Counted from the stretch's first letter, positions 8,214 through 15,512 are shown. The stretch: 64,000 nucleotides of DNA from Mumia sp. ZJ1417 (GCF_014127285.1 NZ_CP059901.1:2046001-2110000), one strand, 5' to 3'. Notes: generated by a model not told the origin, from the letters alone. Program-made: numbers and translations.

Positions 8214-8762
8214 ATGACCACGTTGTCCGATCGCCCCAACCAGGCCCTGGTCGTGATCGACGTCCAGAACGGTGTCGTCGCCGACGCCCACGACCGCGAC
8301 CGCGTGGTCGCCGACATCGCTGGGCTCGTCGACCGCGCCCGCTCAGCGGGCGTCCCCGTCATGTGGGTGCAGCACTCCGACGACCACCTCGTCGAGGGGA
8401 GCGAGGACTGGGCGTACGTTCCTGAGCTCGTGCCGGGGGAGAGCGAGTCGGTGGTGCACAAGCACTACCAGGACGCGTTCGAGGCCACGGACTTCGAGGA
8501 CGTGCTTGCGCGGACGGCTGTCGGCGCACTCATCGTCGCCGGAGCGCAAACCGATGCGTGCATCCGGTCGACGATCCACGGTGCGTTCGCCCGCGGGTAC
8601 GACGTCACGCTGGTCGGCGACGCGCACACGACGAGCGACATCCCCGGTGCGCCGCCGGCACCAGGGGTCATCGCCCACACCAACCTCTACTGGGGCTTCC
8701 AGGCGGCTCCCGGTCGTACGGCCGCCGTCGTGGACGCGGCCGACGTGGCGTTCGGTTCCTGA
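8214..8762 (+). CDS. Isochorismatase-like cysteine hydrolase
   Basis: The 182-residue protein shows the catalytic triad of this family: Asp16 in 'ALVVIDVQNGVV', Lys83 in 'VVHKHYQDAF' and Cys116 in 'VAGAQTDACIRSTIHGA'. The family hydrolyses amides or isochorismate; nicotinamidase-like and N-carbamoyl substrates are possible and cannot be separated here. Start ATG follows GGAGGG (about 8201-8206). It lies just upstream of the SRPBCC/ArsR operon, which has its own operators at 8778-8840. Confidence 0.85.
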   Translation: MTTLSDRPNQALVVIDVQNGVVADAHDRDRVVADIAGLVDRARSAGVPVMWVQHSDDHLVEGSEDWAYVPELVPGESESVVHKHYQDAFEATDFEDVLARTAVGALIVAGAQTDACIRSTIHGAFARGYDVTLVGDAHTTSDIPGAPPAPGVIAHTNLYWGFQAAPGRTAAVVDAADVAFGS

Positions 8763-8777
8763 CGCTCGCCGCACCTT

Positions 8778-8840
8778 TGCGCAACTGATGGTTGCGCATC
8801 GCGAGATGCGGCGGTACCGTAAGGAGCAACCAAAGGTTGC
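8778..8840. promoter_or_regulatory. Two inverted-repeat operators upstream of the SRPBCC/ArsR operon
   Basis: The first repeat is TGCGCAAC-tgatg-GTTGCGCA at 8778-8798. The second is GCAACC-aaa-GGTTGC at 8826-8840. Both share the GCAAC...GTTGC core and their centres are 45 bases apart, about four helical turns. ArsR-type repressors commonly bind such short dyads, and the operon they precede encodes an ArsR protein, so autoregulation is the likely reading. The promoter would lie between or over the two sites. Confidence 0.72.
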
Positions 8841-8857
8841 GAATAACGGGAGACGCC

Positions 8858-9322
8858 ATGGAGTACGCCAGCATCGAGCGCGAGATCCAGATCGAGGCGC
8901 CGCCCGAGGTGGTGTTCGAGGTGATCAGCCAGCCTGAGCATGTGCGGGAGTGGTGGTACGCCGAGTCCGACGTGCAGCCGACGCCTGGCATGTCGGGGGA
9001 GCTCGTGTGGGCCGAGGGGGACGATCCGCGGGCTCAGGTGAGCGCGATGACCGTCCTCGTCGTCGAGCCGCCTCGGCTTTTCACCTTCCGGTGGACGCAC
9101 CCGGCGGGGGAGCGCGCGGTCGACGGCAACTCGTTGCTCGTGACCTTCGAGCTCGTCCCGACCGGATCAGGCACGCTGCTCAAGCTCACCGAGACGGGGT
9201 TCCGTGAACGGGGTTGGGAGGCGGCGGTCCTCGAGCAGCAGTACAACGACCACGTCGCCGGCTGGGACCTGTACGTCCCGAGGCTCGGCTCGTACGCCGA
9301 AGACCTGGTGTCAGCACGATGA
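8858..9322 (+). CDS. SRPBCC (AHSA1-like) domain protein
   Basis: This 154-residue protein has the START/AHSA1 fold signature 'IEREIQIEAPPEVVFEVISQ' and 'VREWWYAESDV', followed by 'PPRLFTFRWTHP' and C-terminal 'LYVPRLGSYAEDL'. It probably binds a hydrophobic ligand. The ATG at 8858 follows GGGAGA. Its stop overlaps the ATG of the ArsR gene (ATGA), so the two are translationally coupled, a common actinobacterial pairing in which the ArsR protein controls its SRPBCC neighbour. Confidence 0.85.
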   Translation: MEYASIEREIQIEAPPEVVFEVISQPEHVREWWYAESDVQPTPGMSGELVWAEGDDPRAQVSAMTVLVVEPPRLFTFRWTHPAGERAVDGNSLLVTFELVPTGSGTLLKLTETGFRERGWEAAVLEQQYNDHVAGWDLYVPRLGSYAEDLVSAR

Positions 9323-9657
9323 CCGGTGCGATCGACGACGACCTGTGGTCGGCCATCGGTGACCCGACCCGGCGGCAGCTGCTCGACCTCCTGCTGGCCA
9401 ACGGCGCCGGCACGGCGACCTCACTGAGTGAGCAGCTTCCGGTGACGCGGCAGGCGGTCTCGAAGCACCTGGGCGTGCTCGATCGCGTGGGGCTGGTCGA
9501 GGGGACGCCGTTGGGGCGCGAGCGGCGCTACCGGGTCGATGAGGCCCAGCTCGAGCGCGCTGTGGTGCAGCTCAACGCCGTCGGCAGCACATGGGACGCG
9601 CGGCTGCGACGGATCAAGCAGATCGCCGAGGCGATCGAGAAGACGAAGCGAGCGTGA
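9319..9657 (+). CDS. ArsR-family transcriptional repressor
   Basis: The 112-residue winged-helix protein has 'LWSAIGDPTRRQLLDLLLAN', recognition-helix region 'LPVTRQAVSKHLGVLDRVGL' and wing 'GRERRYRVDEAQL'. No CxC metal site is present, so this is a non-metal ArsR that probably senses a ligand shared with its SRPBCC partners. It overlaps the previous gene by four bases and lies between two SRPBCC genes. The dyads at 8778-8840 are its probable binding sites. Confidence 0.88.
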   Translation: MTGAIDDDLWSAIGDPTRRQLLDLLLANGAGTATSLSEQLPVTRQAVSKHLGVLDRVGLVEGTPLGRERRYRVDEAQLERAVVQLNAVGSTWDARLRRIKQIAEAIEKTKRA

Positions 9658-9698
9658 CGTGGCCGCGACCGCGGCCGCACCGACAAGAGGAGAGAACG

Positions 9699-10142
9699 AT
9701 GGTAGACATCCTGCACCGAGTGGGAATGACGGCACCGCGCGACGCGGTGTACGAGGCACTGACGACAGCAGAAGGACTCGCCGGCTGGTGGACCGCTGAC
9801 ACGAGTGGCGACGGGACGACTGGAGGGGTCTTGGAGTTCCGGTTCCCACCGTTCGGCGGCTTCGACATGAAGGTTGTCGACACGCGTTCGGCCGAGCACG
9901 TCCTTTGGGAGGTGATCGACGGTCCCGAGGAGTGGGTCGGTACGCAGATCAGCTGGGACCTCCGTACAGAGGGTGACTTCACCATCGTGATGTTCGCCCA
10001 CCGAGGTTGGCGCGAGCCGGTGGAGTTCATGCACCACTGCAGCACCAAGTGGGCGACGTTCCTGCTGAGTCTCAAGTCGATGCTGGAGACGGGGGAGGGC
10101 GAGCCCGCGCCGAACGACGTCCGGATCAGCGACTGGCACTGA
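9699..10142 (+). CDS. SRPBCC (AHSA1-like) domain protein, second copy
   Basis: This 147-residue protein has 'HRVGMTAPRDAVYEALTTAE', 'GLAGWWTADTSGD' and 'WKTA'-like ends, here 'CSTKWATFLLSLKSMLETG', typical of AHSA1-type ligand-binding proteins. A strong AAGAGGAGAGA precedes the ATG at 9699. It is the third gene of the SRPBCC-ArsR-SRPBCC operon, 41 bases after arsR. It is only distantly similar to the first SRPBCC protein, so it is not a fresh duplication. Its 3' end overlaps a convergent pseudogene by 17 bases. Confidence 0.83.
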   Translation: MVDILHRVGMTAPRDAVYEALTTAEGLAGWWTADTSGDGTTGGVLEFRFPPFGGFDMKVVDTRSAEHVLWEVIDGPEEWVGTQISWDLRTEGDFTIVMFAHRGWREPVEFMHHCSTKWATFLLSLKSMLETGEGEPAPNDVRISDWH

Positions 10143-10625
10143 GCGGCTCGGGCGCCGCGAGCATCGCCAGCAGGTGAGGGCGGACGACCTCGAGCAGCGC
10201 CTGGTGCGTGACGTCGTCCGCCGAGATGAGGAGGCCCCGCCCGGTGTGGAGGGCATCCCCGGCGAGATCGCTGACGACGCAGCCTCCTGCCTCGCAGATC
10301 GCGATGCCCGCGGCGACGTGGAGGTTGTCCCGGAACTGCCCGTCCGAGACGTACGCCGCGCGTCGGCCACCAGCTTCCCACCGACGAACGGCCGATCGAG
10401 AGGCCCGTCGCAGTTCACGTCGACGAGCATCGAGAGCGCGGTGGGCTGAAGAGGGACGTCCTCGTCCTCGTACCGCCGGAACGCGCGGTCGCCGTCCGTC
10501 CAGAAGAGCTCACCGGTGACCGGGTCGGCGGAGGCCGCAGCGGTGACAGCGCCCTGATCGGTCAGCGCGACGTCGGCGCCGGCCTCTGCGGCCGCGATCG
10601 CGACCTCGGCGTCAGACGTGATCAC
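10126..10625 (-). pseudogene. Inositol-monophosphatase family pseudogene (internal deletion plus frameshift)
   Basis: The N-terminal piece 'DAEVAIAAAEAGADV' resembles the start of IMPase-family proteins but runs straight into 'ADPVTGELFWTDGDRAFRR', a block normally about 90 residues later. The catalytic metal-binding segment (the DPxDGT region) is missing. Near 10356-10363 the frame shifts, and the other frame then gives a family-typical C-terminus, 'YVSDGQFRDNLHVAAGIAIC' then 'EAGGCVVSDLAGDALHTG', to a TGA at 10126. Loss of the active site plus a frameshift argue for a dead gene. The ATG overlaps the stop of the upstream VOC gene, a relic of an operon. Confidence 0.75.
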
Positions 10626-11338
10626 GCCAGCACGCAGAACGCGTTGCCGTCGGGATCAGCCATCACGACCCAGTCGACGTCACCCTGCCCGATGTCGAGC
10701 CGCGTCGCACCGAGGGAGATGAGCCGGTCGACCTCCGTCTGCTGATCGCCGTCGGCCGGGGGAGCGAGATCGAAGTGCAGCCGGTTCTTGCCCGTCTTCG
10801 GCATCAGGGGAGGACCGCCCCAGGTGACCTTCGGGCCGCCGTGCGGCGAACGGATCGCGGTCTCCTGGTCCTGGTCCCACACCAGCGGCCACCCCAACGC
10901 TTCGCTCCAGAAGTAGCCGACCTCCTGCGAGCCGTCGCACGAGAGCGCCCCGATGAAGCCGCAGTCGGCGAGGAAGTGGTTGCCCGGCTCGATCACGCAG
11001 AACTCGTTGCCCTCCGGATCGGCGAGCACCACGTGCTCCTCCTCTGGAAGCTGACCGATGTCGAGGTGGCGGCCACCGAGCTCGAGGGCTCTCGCCACCG
11101 TCTGCTGCTGCTCCTCGAGGGACGCGCTCGTCAGGTCGAAGTGGGTCTGGTTCTGGCCGACCTTCCTCTGCTCGCTCGGTGCGAACTGGAGTCGGAACCC
11201 GGGATCCTCGCTCGGGAGGAGCGTGATGCCGTCGCTGGGGGAGCCAGTCACCTCCCCACCCAGAAGACCTTCCCAGAACTGCGCGAGGCGGAGCGGGTCG
11301 TGCGCGTCGAAGGTCAGGGCGAAGAGCTGGCTGGTCAT
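10622..11338 (-). CDS. Two-domain VOC (glyoxalase-like) protein
   Basis: The 238-residue protein contains two vicinal-oxygen-chelate repeats: one beginning 'LFALTFDAHDPLRLAQFWEG' and ending 'VVLADPEGNEFCVIEPG', the second ending 'DWVVMADPDGNAFCVLA'. The paired 'ADPxGNxFCV' endings mark the internal duplication. Function is unknown; relatives act in lyase, dioxygenase or drug-binding roles. Its stop overlaps the start of the IMPase pseudogene (ATGA). Divergent from the ECF42 operon. Confidence 0.85.
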   Translation of the reverse strand: MTSQLFALTFDAHDPLRLAQFWEGLLGGEVTGSPSDGITLLPSEDPGFRLQFAPSEQRKVGQNQTHFDLTSASLEEQQQTVARALELGGRHLDIGQLPEEEHVVLADPEGNEFCVIEPGNHFLADCGFIGALSCDGSQEVGYFWSEALGWPLVWDQDQETAIRSPHGGPKVTWGGPPLMPKTGKNRLHFDLAPPADGDQQTEVDRLISLGATRLDIGQGDVDWVVMADPDGNAFCVLA

Positions 11339-11405
11339 CGCCCGACGTTAGGCACGTGGAGGAGTGCCCCGCAACGCGATAAGGCGTAAGTTGCCGCCGT
11401 ACCGA

Positions 11406-11432
11406 TGTCGAGAACGGCACGGCGGCTCCGTC
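11406..11432 (+). promoter_or_regulatory. Candidate ECF42-type promoter
   Basis: TGTCGA at 11406-11411 is followed after 17 bases by CGTC at 11429-11432. This matches the bipartite pattern I recall for ECF42 sigma factors (TGTCGA in the -35 and CG[A/T]C in the -10 element). It lies about 50 bases before a DGPF/YCII gene and its ECF42 sigma gene, so the sigma factor probably drives its own operon. Confidence 0.7.
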
Positions 11433-11481
11433 CCAGGGGCAGACGCGGCCACCACGGCCGTAGCGCATCAAGGAGATCATC

Positions 11482-11889
11482 ATGGCGAAGTACCTGCTTC
11501 TCAAGCACTATCGCGGCGCCCCCGAGGCCGTGAACAGCGTCCCGATGGGCCAGTGGACACCGGAGGAGATCACGAACCACATCCAGTACATGGCCGACTT
11601 CGCCTCTCGGCTCGAGGGCACCGGGGAGTACGTCGACGGTCAGGCTCTCGCACCCGAGGGGACGTTCGTCCGGTACGACGGTGAGGGGCGGCCGCCGGTG
11701 ACCGACGGTCCGTTCCCGGAGACGAAGGACCTGATCGCGGGCTGGATGGTGATCGACGTCGACTCGTACGACCGAGCGCTCGAGCTCGCGGGCGAGCTGT
11801 CGGCAGCGCCGGGAGCCGGTGGGAAGCCGATCCACGAGTGGCTCGAGCTCCGTCCCTTCCTGAGCGAGCCGCCGACGGTCACCGAGTGA
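11482..11889 (+). CDS. YCII-related DGPF-motif protein
   Basis: This 135-residue protein begins 'MAKYLLLKHYRG' and carries the diagnostic 'TDGPFPETKDLIAGWMVIDV'. DGPF proteins of the YCII family are the usual genetic partners of ECF42 sigma factors and may act with or be controlled by them; their molecular role is not settled. A good AAGGAGAT precedes the ATG. The stop overlaps the GTG of the sigma gene by four bases, indicating translational coupling. Confidence 0.88.
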   Translation: MAKYLLLKHYRGAPEAVNSVPMGQWTPEEITNHIQYMADFASRLEGTGEYVDGQALAPEGTFVRYDGEGRPPVTDGPFPETKDLIAGWMVIDVDSYDRALELAGELSAAPGAGGKPIHEWLELRPFLSEPPTVTE

Positions 11890-13061
11890 CCGGTTCGGCC
11901 AGGACGGATCAGGTGATGGACGAGCTGCTCGTACGGGAGCTGACACCCGCGGTGATCGGCGTCCTCGTCCGCCGCGGAGTGGACTTCGCGACCGCCGAGG
12001 ACTCCGTACAGGAAGCACTCGTCCAGGCCTCGCAGTCCTGGCCGGACCGGCCGCCGGCCGATCCGAAGGCGTGGCTCGTCACGGTCGCTTGGCGCAAGTT
12101 CGTCGACGCCCACCGGTCGGAGGCGTCGCGACGTGAGCGGGAGCGGCGGGTCGACGACGAGCCGACACCCGGACCTGCGGCGTCGAGCGACGACACGCTG
12201 CAGGTGTACTTCCTGTGCGCGCACCCGTCACTGACTCCCGCGTCGGCGGTGGCGCTGACGCTGCGCGCCGTCGGCGGCCTGACGACCCGGCAGATCGCTG
12301 AGGCGTACCTCGTACCCGAGGCGACCATGGCGCAGCGGATCAGCCGTGCCAAACGGACGGTCAGCGGCGTACGGTTCGAGTCGCCCGGGGATCTGGCGAC
12401 AGTGTTGAGGGTGCTCTATCTGGTCTTCAACCAGGGCTACACGGGCGACGTCGACCTGGCGGCCGAGGCGATCCGGCTCACGCGGCAGCTCGCGTCGATG
12501 ACCGAGGACGAGGAGACTGCCGGGCTGCTGGCGCTGATGCTGTTGCACCACGCGCGGCGACCGGCCAGGATCCGGCCTGACGGCAGCCTCGTACCGCTGG
12601 CTGAGCAGGACCGGACCCTGTGGGACACCCGACTGATCGCGGAGGGGGTCGACGTCGTGCAGGCGGCGTTGCGTCGTGACCGGCTGGGGGAGTACCAGGC
12701 CCAGGCTGCCATCGCCGCCCTGCATGCCGACGCGCCACGCGCCAAGGAGACCGACTGGGTGCAGATCGTCAGCTGGTACGACGAGCTGCTGCGGCTCACG
12801 GGAAGTCCCGTCGTGGCGCTCAACCGGGCCGTCGCCGTCGGAGAGGCTGATGGTGCCCAGGCGGGGCTCGCGACGTTGGCCGAGGTCGATCCTGGATTGC
12901 CGCGGCACACGGCGGCGTCGGCGTACCTTCACGAGAAGGCGGGGGACCTGCCGGCGGCGGCGAGGCTGTACGCCGACGCAGCGCGGGTCGCGACCAACCT
13001 CGCCGAGCGCGATCACCTCACGCGTCAGGCGGCACGGCTCAACCAGGCGCTGCGTGGGTGA
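11886..13061 (+). CDS. ECF42-group RNA polymerase sigma factor with long C-terminal extension
   Basis: This 391-residue protein has a sigma-2 region ('VLVRRGVDFATAEDSVQEAL'), a sigma-4 region ('LRAVGGLTTRQIAEAYLVPE' then 'ATMAQRISRAK'), and a roughly 220-residue extension with TPR-like helices ('SAYLHEKAGDLPAAARLY'). The extension with 'VLYLVFNQGYTGD' matches the DUF6596/ECF42 type, which has no anti-sigma partner and uses the extension for activity. GTG at 11886 overlaps the DGPF gene. The promoter at 11406 fits autoregulation. Confidence 0.88.
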   Translation: MTGSARTDQVMDELLVRELTPAVIGVLVRRGVDFATAEDSVQEALVQASQSWPDRPPADPKAWLVTVAWRKFVDAHRSEASRRERERRVDDEPTPGPAASSDDTLQVYFLCAHPSLTPASAVALTLRAVGGLTTRQIAEAYLVPEATMAQRISRAKRTVSGVRFESPGDLATVLRVLYLVFNQGYTGDVDLAAEAIRLTRQLASMTEDEETAGLLALMLLHHARRPARIRPDGSLVPLAEQDRTLWDTRLIAEGVDVVQAALRRDRLGEYQAQAAIAALHADAPRAKETDWVQIVSWYDELLRLTGSPVVALNRAVAVGEADGAQAGLATLAEVDPGLPRHTAASAYLHEKAGDLPAAARLYADAARVATNLAERDHLTRQAARLNQALRG

Positions 13062-13082
13062 ATTCGCAGGCCCGAGTGAATT

Positions 13083-13202
13083 GGGAACAAGCTGTCGAGT
13101 CTGGTCGAAGAGGCCGAGGCGACCCACGAGATCGTGACGATCACCTGCCATGGGCGGCCGGCGGCGGTGCTGATGGCGTCCGAGATCTGGAGTCACGCTT
13201 GA
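13083..13202 (+). pseudogene. Phd/YefM-type antitoxin remnant
   Basis: The frame reads 'NKLSSLVEEAEATHEIVTIT' then 'CHGRPAAVLMASEIWSHA' and stops at 13202. The 'LSxLVEEAExTHEIVTITxHGRPAAVLMA' pattern is classic for Phd/YefM antitoxins. The N-terminus is lost: a TGA lies in frame at 13077 and no start codon is available, so this is a fragment. It directly precedes a broken RelE-type toxin remnant in the expected order. It lies 22 bases after the sigma gene. Confidence 0.72.
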
Positions 13203-13212
13203 CGGTGCTGCG

Positions 13213-13446
13213 GTGCGTGAGCCAACGTGGCGGGTTGAGCTCACTGCGCATGCCCAGTGCGACCTCGCCCGGCTGCCGAACAGAGTTCGTGACCAGCTCC
13301 CTGCGGGAGAATCCGCACCGGGTCACCAAGCCGTTGAGTGATCAGCACGTCGTGGGGACTATCGCGTGCTGGTCAAGATCCTCGACGACGACCACGTCGT
13401 CCTGGTCGACGCGATCGACCACCGTGCGCACCTCTGCCGAACTTGA
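13213..13446 (+). pseudogene. RelE/YoeB-type toxin remnant with two frameshifts
   Basis: The GTG frame at 13213 gives 'VREPTWRVELTAHAQCDLAR' then 'LPNRVRDQL'. The adjacent frame continues with 'SLRENPHRVTKPLS', and the original frame resumes as 'GDYRVLVKILDDDHVVLVDA' then 'IDHRAHLCRT' to a TGA at 13446. All three pieces are in RelE order, so one deletion and one insertion have broken the gene; the unshifted frame hits TGA at 13339. With the antitoxin fragment upstream, this is a dead TA locus. Confidence 0.72.
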
Positions 13447-13637
13447 TGAGCGCGCTGAGGTCTCGCGCTCAGCAACGCGGGTGGAGCGGGGGAGGTAGTT
13501 GCGCTATCCCTTGGACTGCTGGATTCTCGTGTCGCGACGATCCCACCGATGAGAACCGATGTTGCCTTCATGTTCAGTTCCTCGAACGACCTAACGGGAG
13601 GCTAGTGGACGGCGGCGTCGACGCGGGCAGGGGAGTG
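13447..13637. other. Non-coding spacer between the TA remnant and the HIT gene
   Basis: No supported gene, RNA or strong repeat seen here. Base composition is less GC-rich than the flanks, in keeping with a decayed or inserted segment. Confidence 0.4.
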
Positions 13638-14081
13638 TCACGAGTTGACGAGCGCGTTCCTGATGGCGCTCGCGTCGGTGTCGAGAAGGCTCCGTGATCG
13701 TTGCTTCCAATCTGCGTTGATCGTGAAGCCATCTCCTGCATGCCTCGCAATCACGTGCAGGTGGAAGTGGAAGACCTCCTGGAATGCGACCTCTCCGTCG
13801 GCCATGAACACGTTGATGCCGTCGCAACGCAACCCTGACCTACGCAAGGCGCGGGCCAGGCGATGAGCGAGACGCCAAACATGCGTGCTGGTCTCCTCGT
13901 CAAGGTCCTCAAGACCTGCAGCGTGGCGGCGAGGTACGACGAGTAGATGGCCCGGTGTCACCGGGTTCAGATCCATGAACACGACAGCCTGCTCGTCCTC
14001 ATGAACCACGCTGGCCTCGGCATCGCCATCCACGATGGCGCAGAAGACGCAATGATCATTGGTCCCGTCGTCGGCCGTCAT
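13638..14081 (-). CDS. HIT-family nucleotide hydrolase/transferase
   Basis: This 147-residue protein starts after AAGGA with 'MTADDGTNDHCVFCAIVDGD' and contains 'DLNPVTPGHLLVVPRRHAAG' and the histidine triad 'HFHLHVIAR' (HxHxH). HIT proteins act on nucleotide monophosphate adducts such as AMP-lysine or dinucleoside polyphosphates. The two N-terminal cysteines (CxxC in 'CVFC') resemble the zinc-binding start of many HIT proteins. An alternative ATG three codons upstream (14090) has poorer Shine-Dalgarno spacing. Several weaker codons suggest lower GC than neighbours. Confidence 0.9.
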   Translation of the reverse strand: MTADDGTNDHCVFCAIVDGDAEASVVHEDEQAVVFMDLNPVTPGHLLVVPRRHAAGLEDLDEETSTHVWRLAHRLARALRRSGLRCDGINVFMADGEVAFQEVFHFHLHVIARHAGDGFTINADWKQRSRSLLDTDASAIRNALVNS

Positions 14082-14163
14082 GGGCGTCATCCTTGCAGCG
14101 GGACCCCGAGGGTGCCACCAACTTCGTTGAGAATCGCAAGCGCTGGTGTGTGTTCCGCAACGC

Positions 14164-14208
14164 GACACCTGGGAGACCTCGTATTGAGTACGAGGGCTCC
14201 CAGGTGTC
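14164..14208 (-). terminator. Very strong 45-base hairpin after the coiled-coil gene
   Basis: GACACCTGGGAG pairs with CTCCCAGGTGTC, and inside it CCTCGTA pairs with TACGAGG around the loop TTGAG; one A/G mismatch separates the two stems. It begins eight bases past the stop of the coiled-coil gene, so it is well placed as that gene's terminator. No clear U-run follows on the minus strand. Its length and near-perfection also allow a role as a recombination or end sequence. Confidence 0.65.
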
Positions 14209-14215
14209 GGAGGTT

Positions 14216-15379
14216 TCAGCGCTTCTGTTCCCGACTCTTAGCCTTCTCGGCCGCTTGCGATGCTGCGACGAGCCGCTCCTCGAGCGTGGCGACCTGCTGG
14301 GCGAGCTCACGGGTACGTCGCGTCTCCTCGGCAAGCTCTGCGCGAACCGAGTCAGTCTGGCCACGGGCCGTCTCCGCGGCCGTACGAACGGACTCGGTCT
14401 GCGCCTGGGCCGTCTCGGTCGCCTTGCGCCAGTGGGTCGCCTGCTCACGGATATCGGCGAGCGCAGCGGTCCGTTCCTCGAGCTGCGCGGCCGTTGTCGC
14501 GGCCTTGGCGTTCGCGGTCTCAACGTCGATGGTCTTGGAGTTGAGGAGCTCGGTGACGGATCTGGTTTCGTTCTTCGCCGCCGTCGCCTCGGTGTGCCAG
14601 CGGTCGGCGTCTGCCCTTGCCGCCCCGGCTGCTTCACGAGTCGCAGCGAGTTCGTCGTTCAGAGTGACGATGGTCTGGTCGCGATCGCGGACCTCGCGGC
14701 GGGTGGTCTCAAGCTGTTCTTCGAGTCCGGTGATCGCGTCGTGGGCAACCAGAAGTTGACCAGTTGTCTCCTTCAGCTCTGTCGTGGTCGTCTCGTGGTC
14801 GGCGTGAGCGCCCTCGAGGTCCTTGTGCGCTTGTGAGAGCTCCGCGTTGGCCGCGTCTAGCGCGGCCACGGCTTCGCCTGCTTCTCGTTCGCGATTCGTG
14901 AGCGCGGTCTTGAACTCGCCGATGCGTGACTCGGCGCGAGCGAGTTCGGCTTTCGCCACAGCGACGCTCTCGTCGGCGTTGGCCTGGACAAGCTTGATCT
15001 GGGCTTCGGCGAGGTCGGGGTCGGCTGCGGTGCGGAGGTAGTCAGTGAGCTGGCCAACGATCTGGCCGAGGACTCCGGCTAGATCATTGGCGCGGTTCAA
15101 GGTCGAGCTGGTCGCAGCGAAGGCATCAATCGAGTCCTCGTCGACCACATCGGGGTGAGGCGGGGCAGGGGTTGCGCGTGTCGGCCCTGGTGTGCGGGTC
15201 CGTCTCGGGAGTCGTGCTGCGTTGTTCGCGTTGTGCGGCGTACCGGTGACCGGGTCGGGCAGTTCGCAGTAGATACGGGCTGGCCCCCGTCCGCCCTGAC
15301 GGGGAGCCCTGTCGCGGTCGCAGTCGAGCCACGCGCAACGAATGGACGGGGGAGTGGGTTCGCGTTCTGGTGTTGTCAT
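14216..15379 (-). CDS. Long coiled-coil protein with N-terminal zinc-binding-like motif (KfrA-like)
   Basis: The 387-residue protein starts with a Cys/His cluster 'IRCAWLDCDRDRAPRQGGRG' then 'PARIYC' and 'GTPHNANNAARLPRR' (CxxxxC...C...H), as in small DNA- or RNA-binding zinc modules. From about residue 95 to the end it is nearly unbroken Ala/Glu/Thr-rich heptad sequence predicted to form one long coiled coil. This resembles plasmid KfrA-type DNA-binding filament proteins in architecture, but no direct family match is claimed. An in-frame GTG at 15388 is an alternative start. It is divergent from a tyrosine recombinase over a repeat-rich spacer. Confidence 0.6.
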   Translation of the reverse strand: MTTPEREPTPPSIRCAWLDCDRDRAPRQGGRGPARIYCELPDPVTGTPHNANNAARLPRRTRTPGPTRATPAPPHPDVVDEDSIDAFAATSSTLNRANDLAGVLGQIVGQLTDYLRTAADPDLAEAQIKLVQANADESVAVAKAELARAESRIGEFKTALTNREREAGEAVAALDAANAELSQAHKDLEGAHADHETTTTELKETTGQLLVAHDAITGLEEQLETTRREVRDRDQTIVTLNDELAATREAAGAARADADRWHTEATAAKNETRSVTELLNSKTIDVETANAKAATTAAQLEERTAALADIREQATHWRKATETAQAQTESVRTAAETARGQTDSVRAELAEETRRTRELAQQVATLEERLVAASQAAEKAKSREQKR

Positions 15380-15398
15380 ATCGGCCACCGTCCAATTA

Positions 15399-15443
15399 AA
15401 CCAACTCGTATTGAACCCACTCGTATCTATCGCGGAGTGGGTT
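15399..15443. repeat. Iteron-like repeats in the divergent AT-rich spacer
   Basis: AACCAACTCGTAT (15399-15411) and AACCCACTCGTAT (15414-15426) are near-identical direct repeats 15 bases apart. The second also forms an inverted repeat: AACCCACTC at 15414-15422 and GAGTGGGTT at 15435-15443. A further related string, ATGGGTTAG, follows. They lie immediately upstream of the coiled-coil gene and probably bind that protein or the recombinase. Confidence 0.6.
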
Positions 15444-15484
15444 TATTTACATGGGTTAGTTTATGGGACCGTTACCTTCAAGAG

Positions 15485-15512
15485 TTACCCCATAATCACG
15501 GTTATGGGGTAA
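15485..15512. repeat. Perfect 11-base inverted repeat upstream of the recombinase
   Basis: TTACCCCATAA at 15485-15495 and TTATGGGGTAA at 15502-15512 are exact inverse copies with a 6-base spacer. Such arms are the right size for a tyrosine-recombinase core site (two 11-base binding sites around a 6-8 base overlap), so this may be the recombinase's own recombination site; a repressor operator is the alternative. Confidence 0.6.

Noticed and set aside
10174-10449. Short plus-strand open frames over the IMPase pseudogene
   Set aside because: The minus strand gives family-specific blocks in two frames; the plus frames give none.
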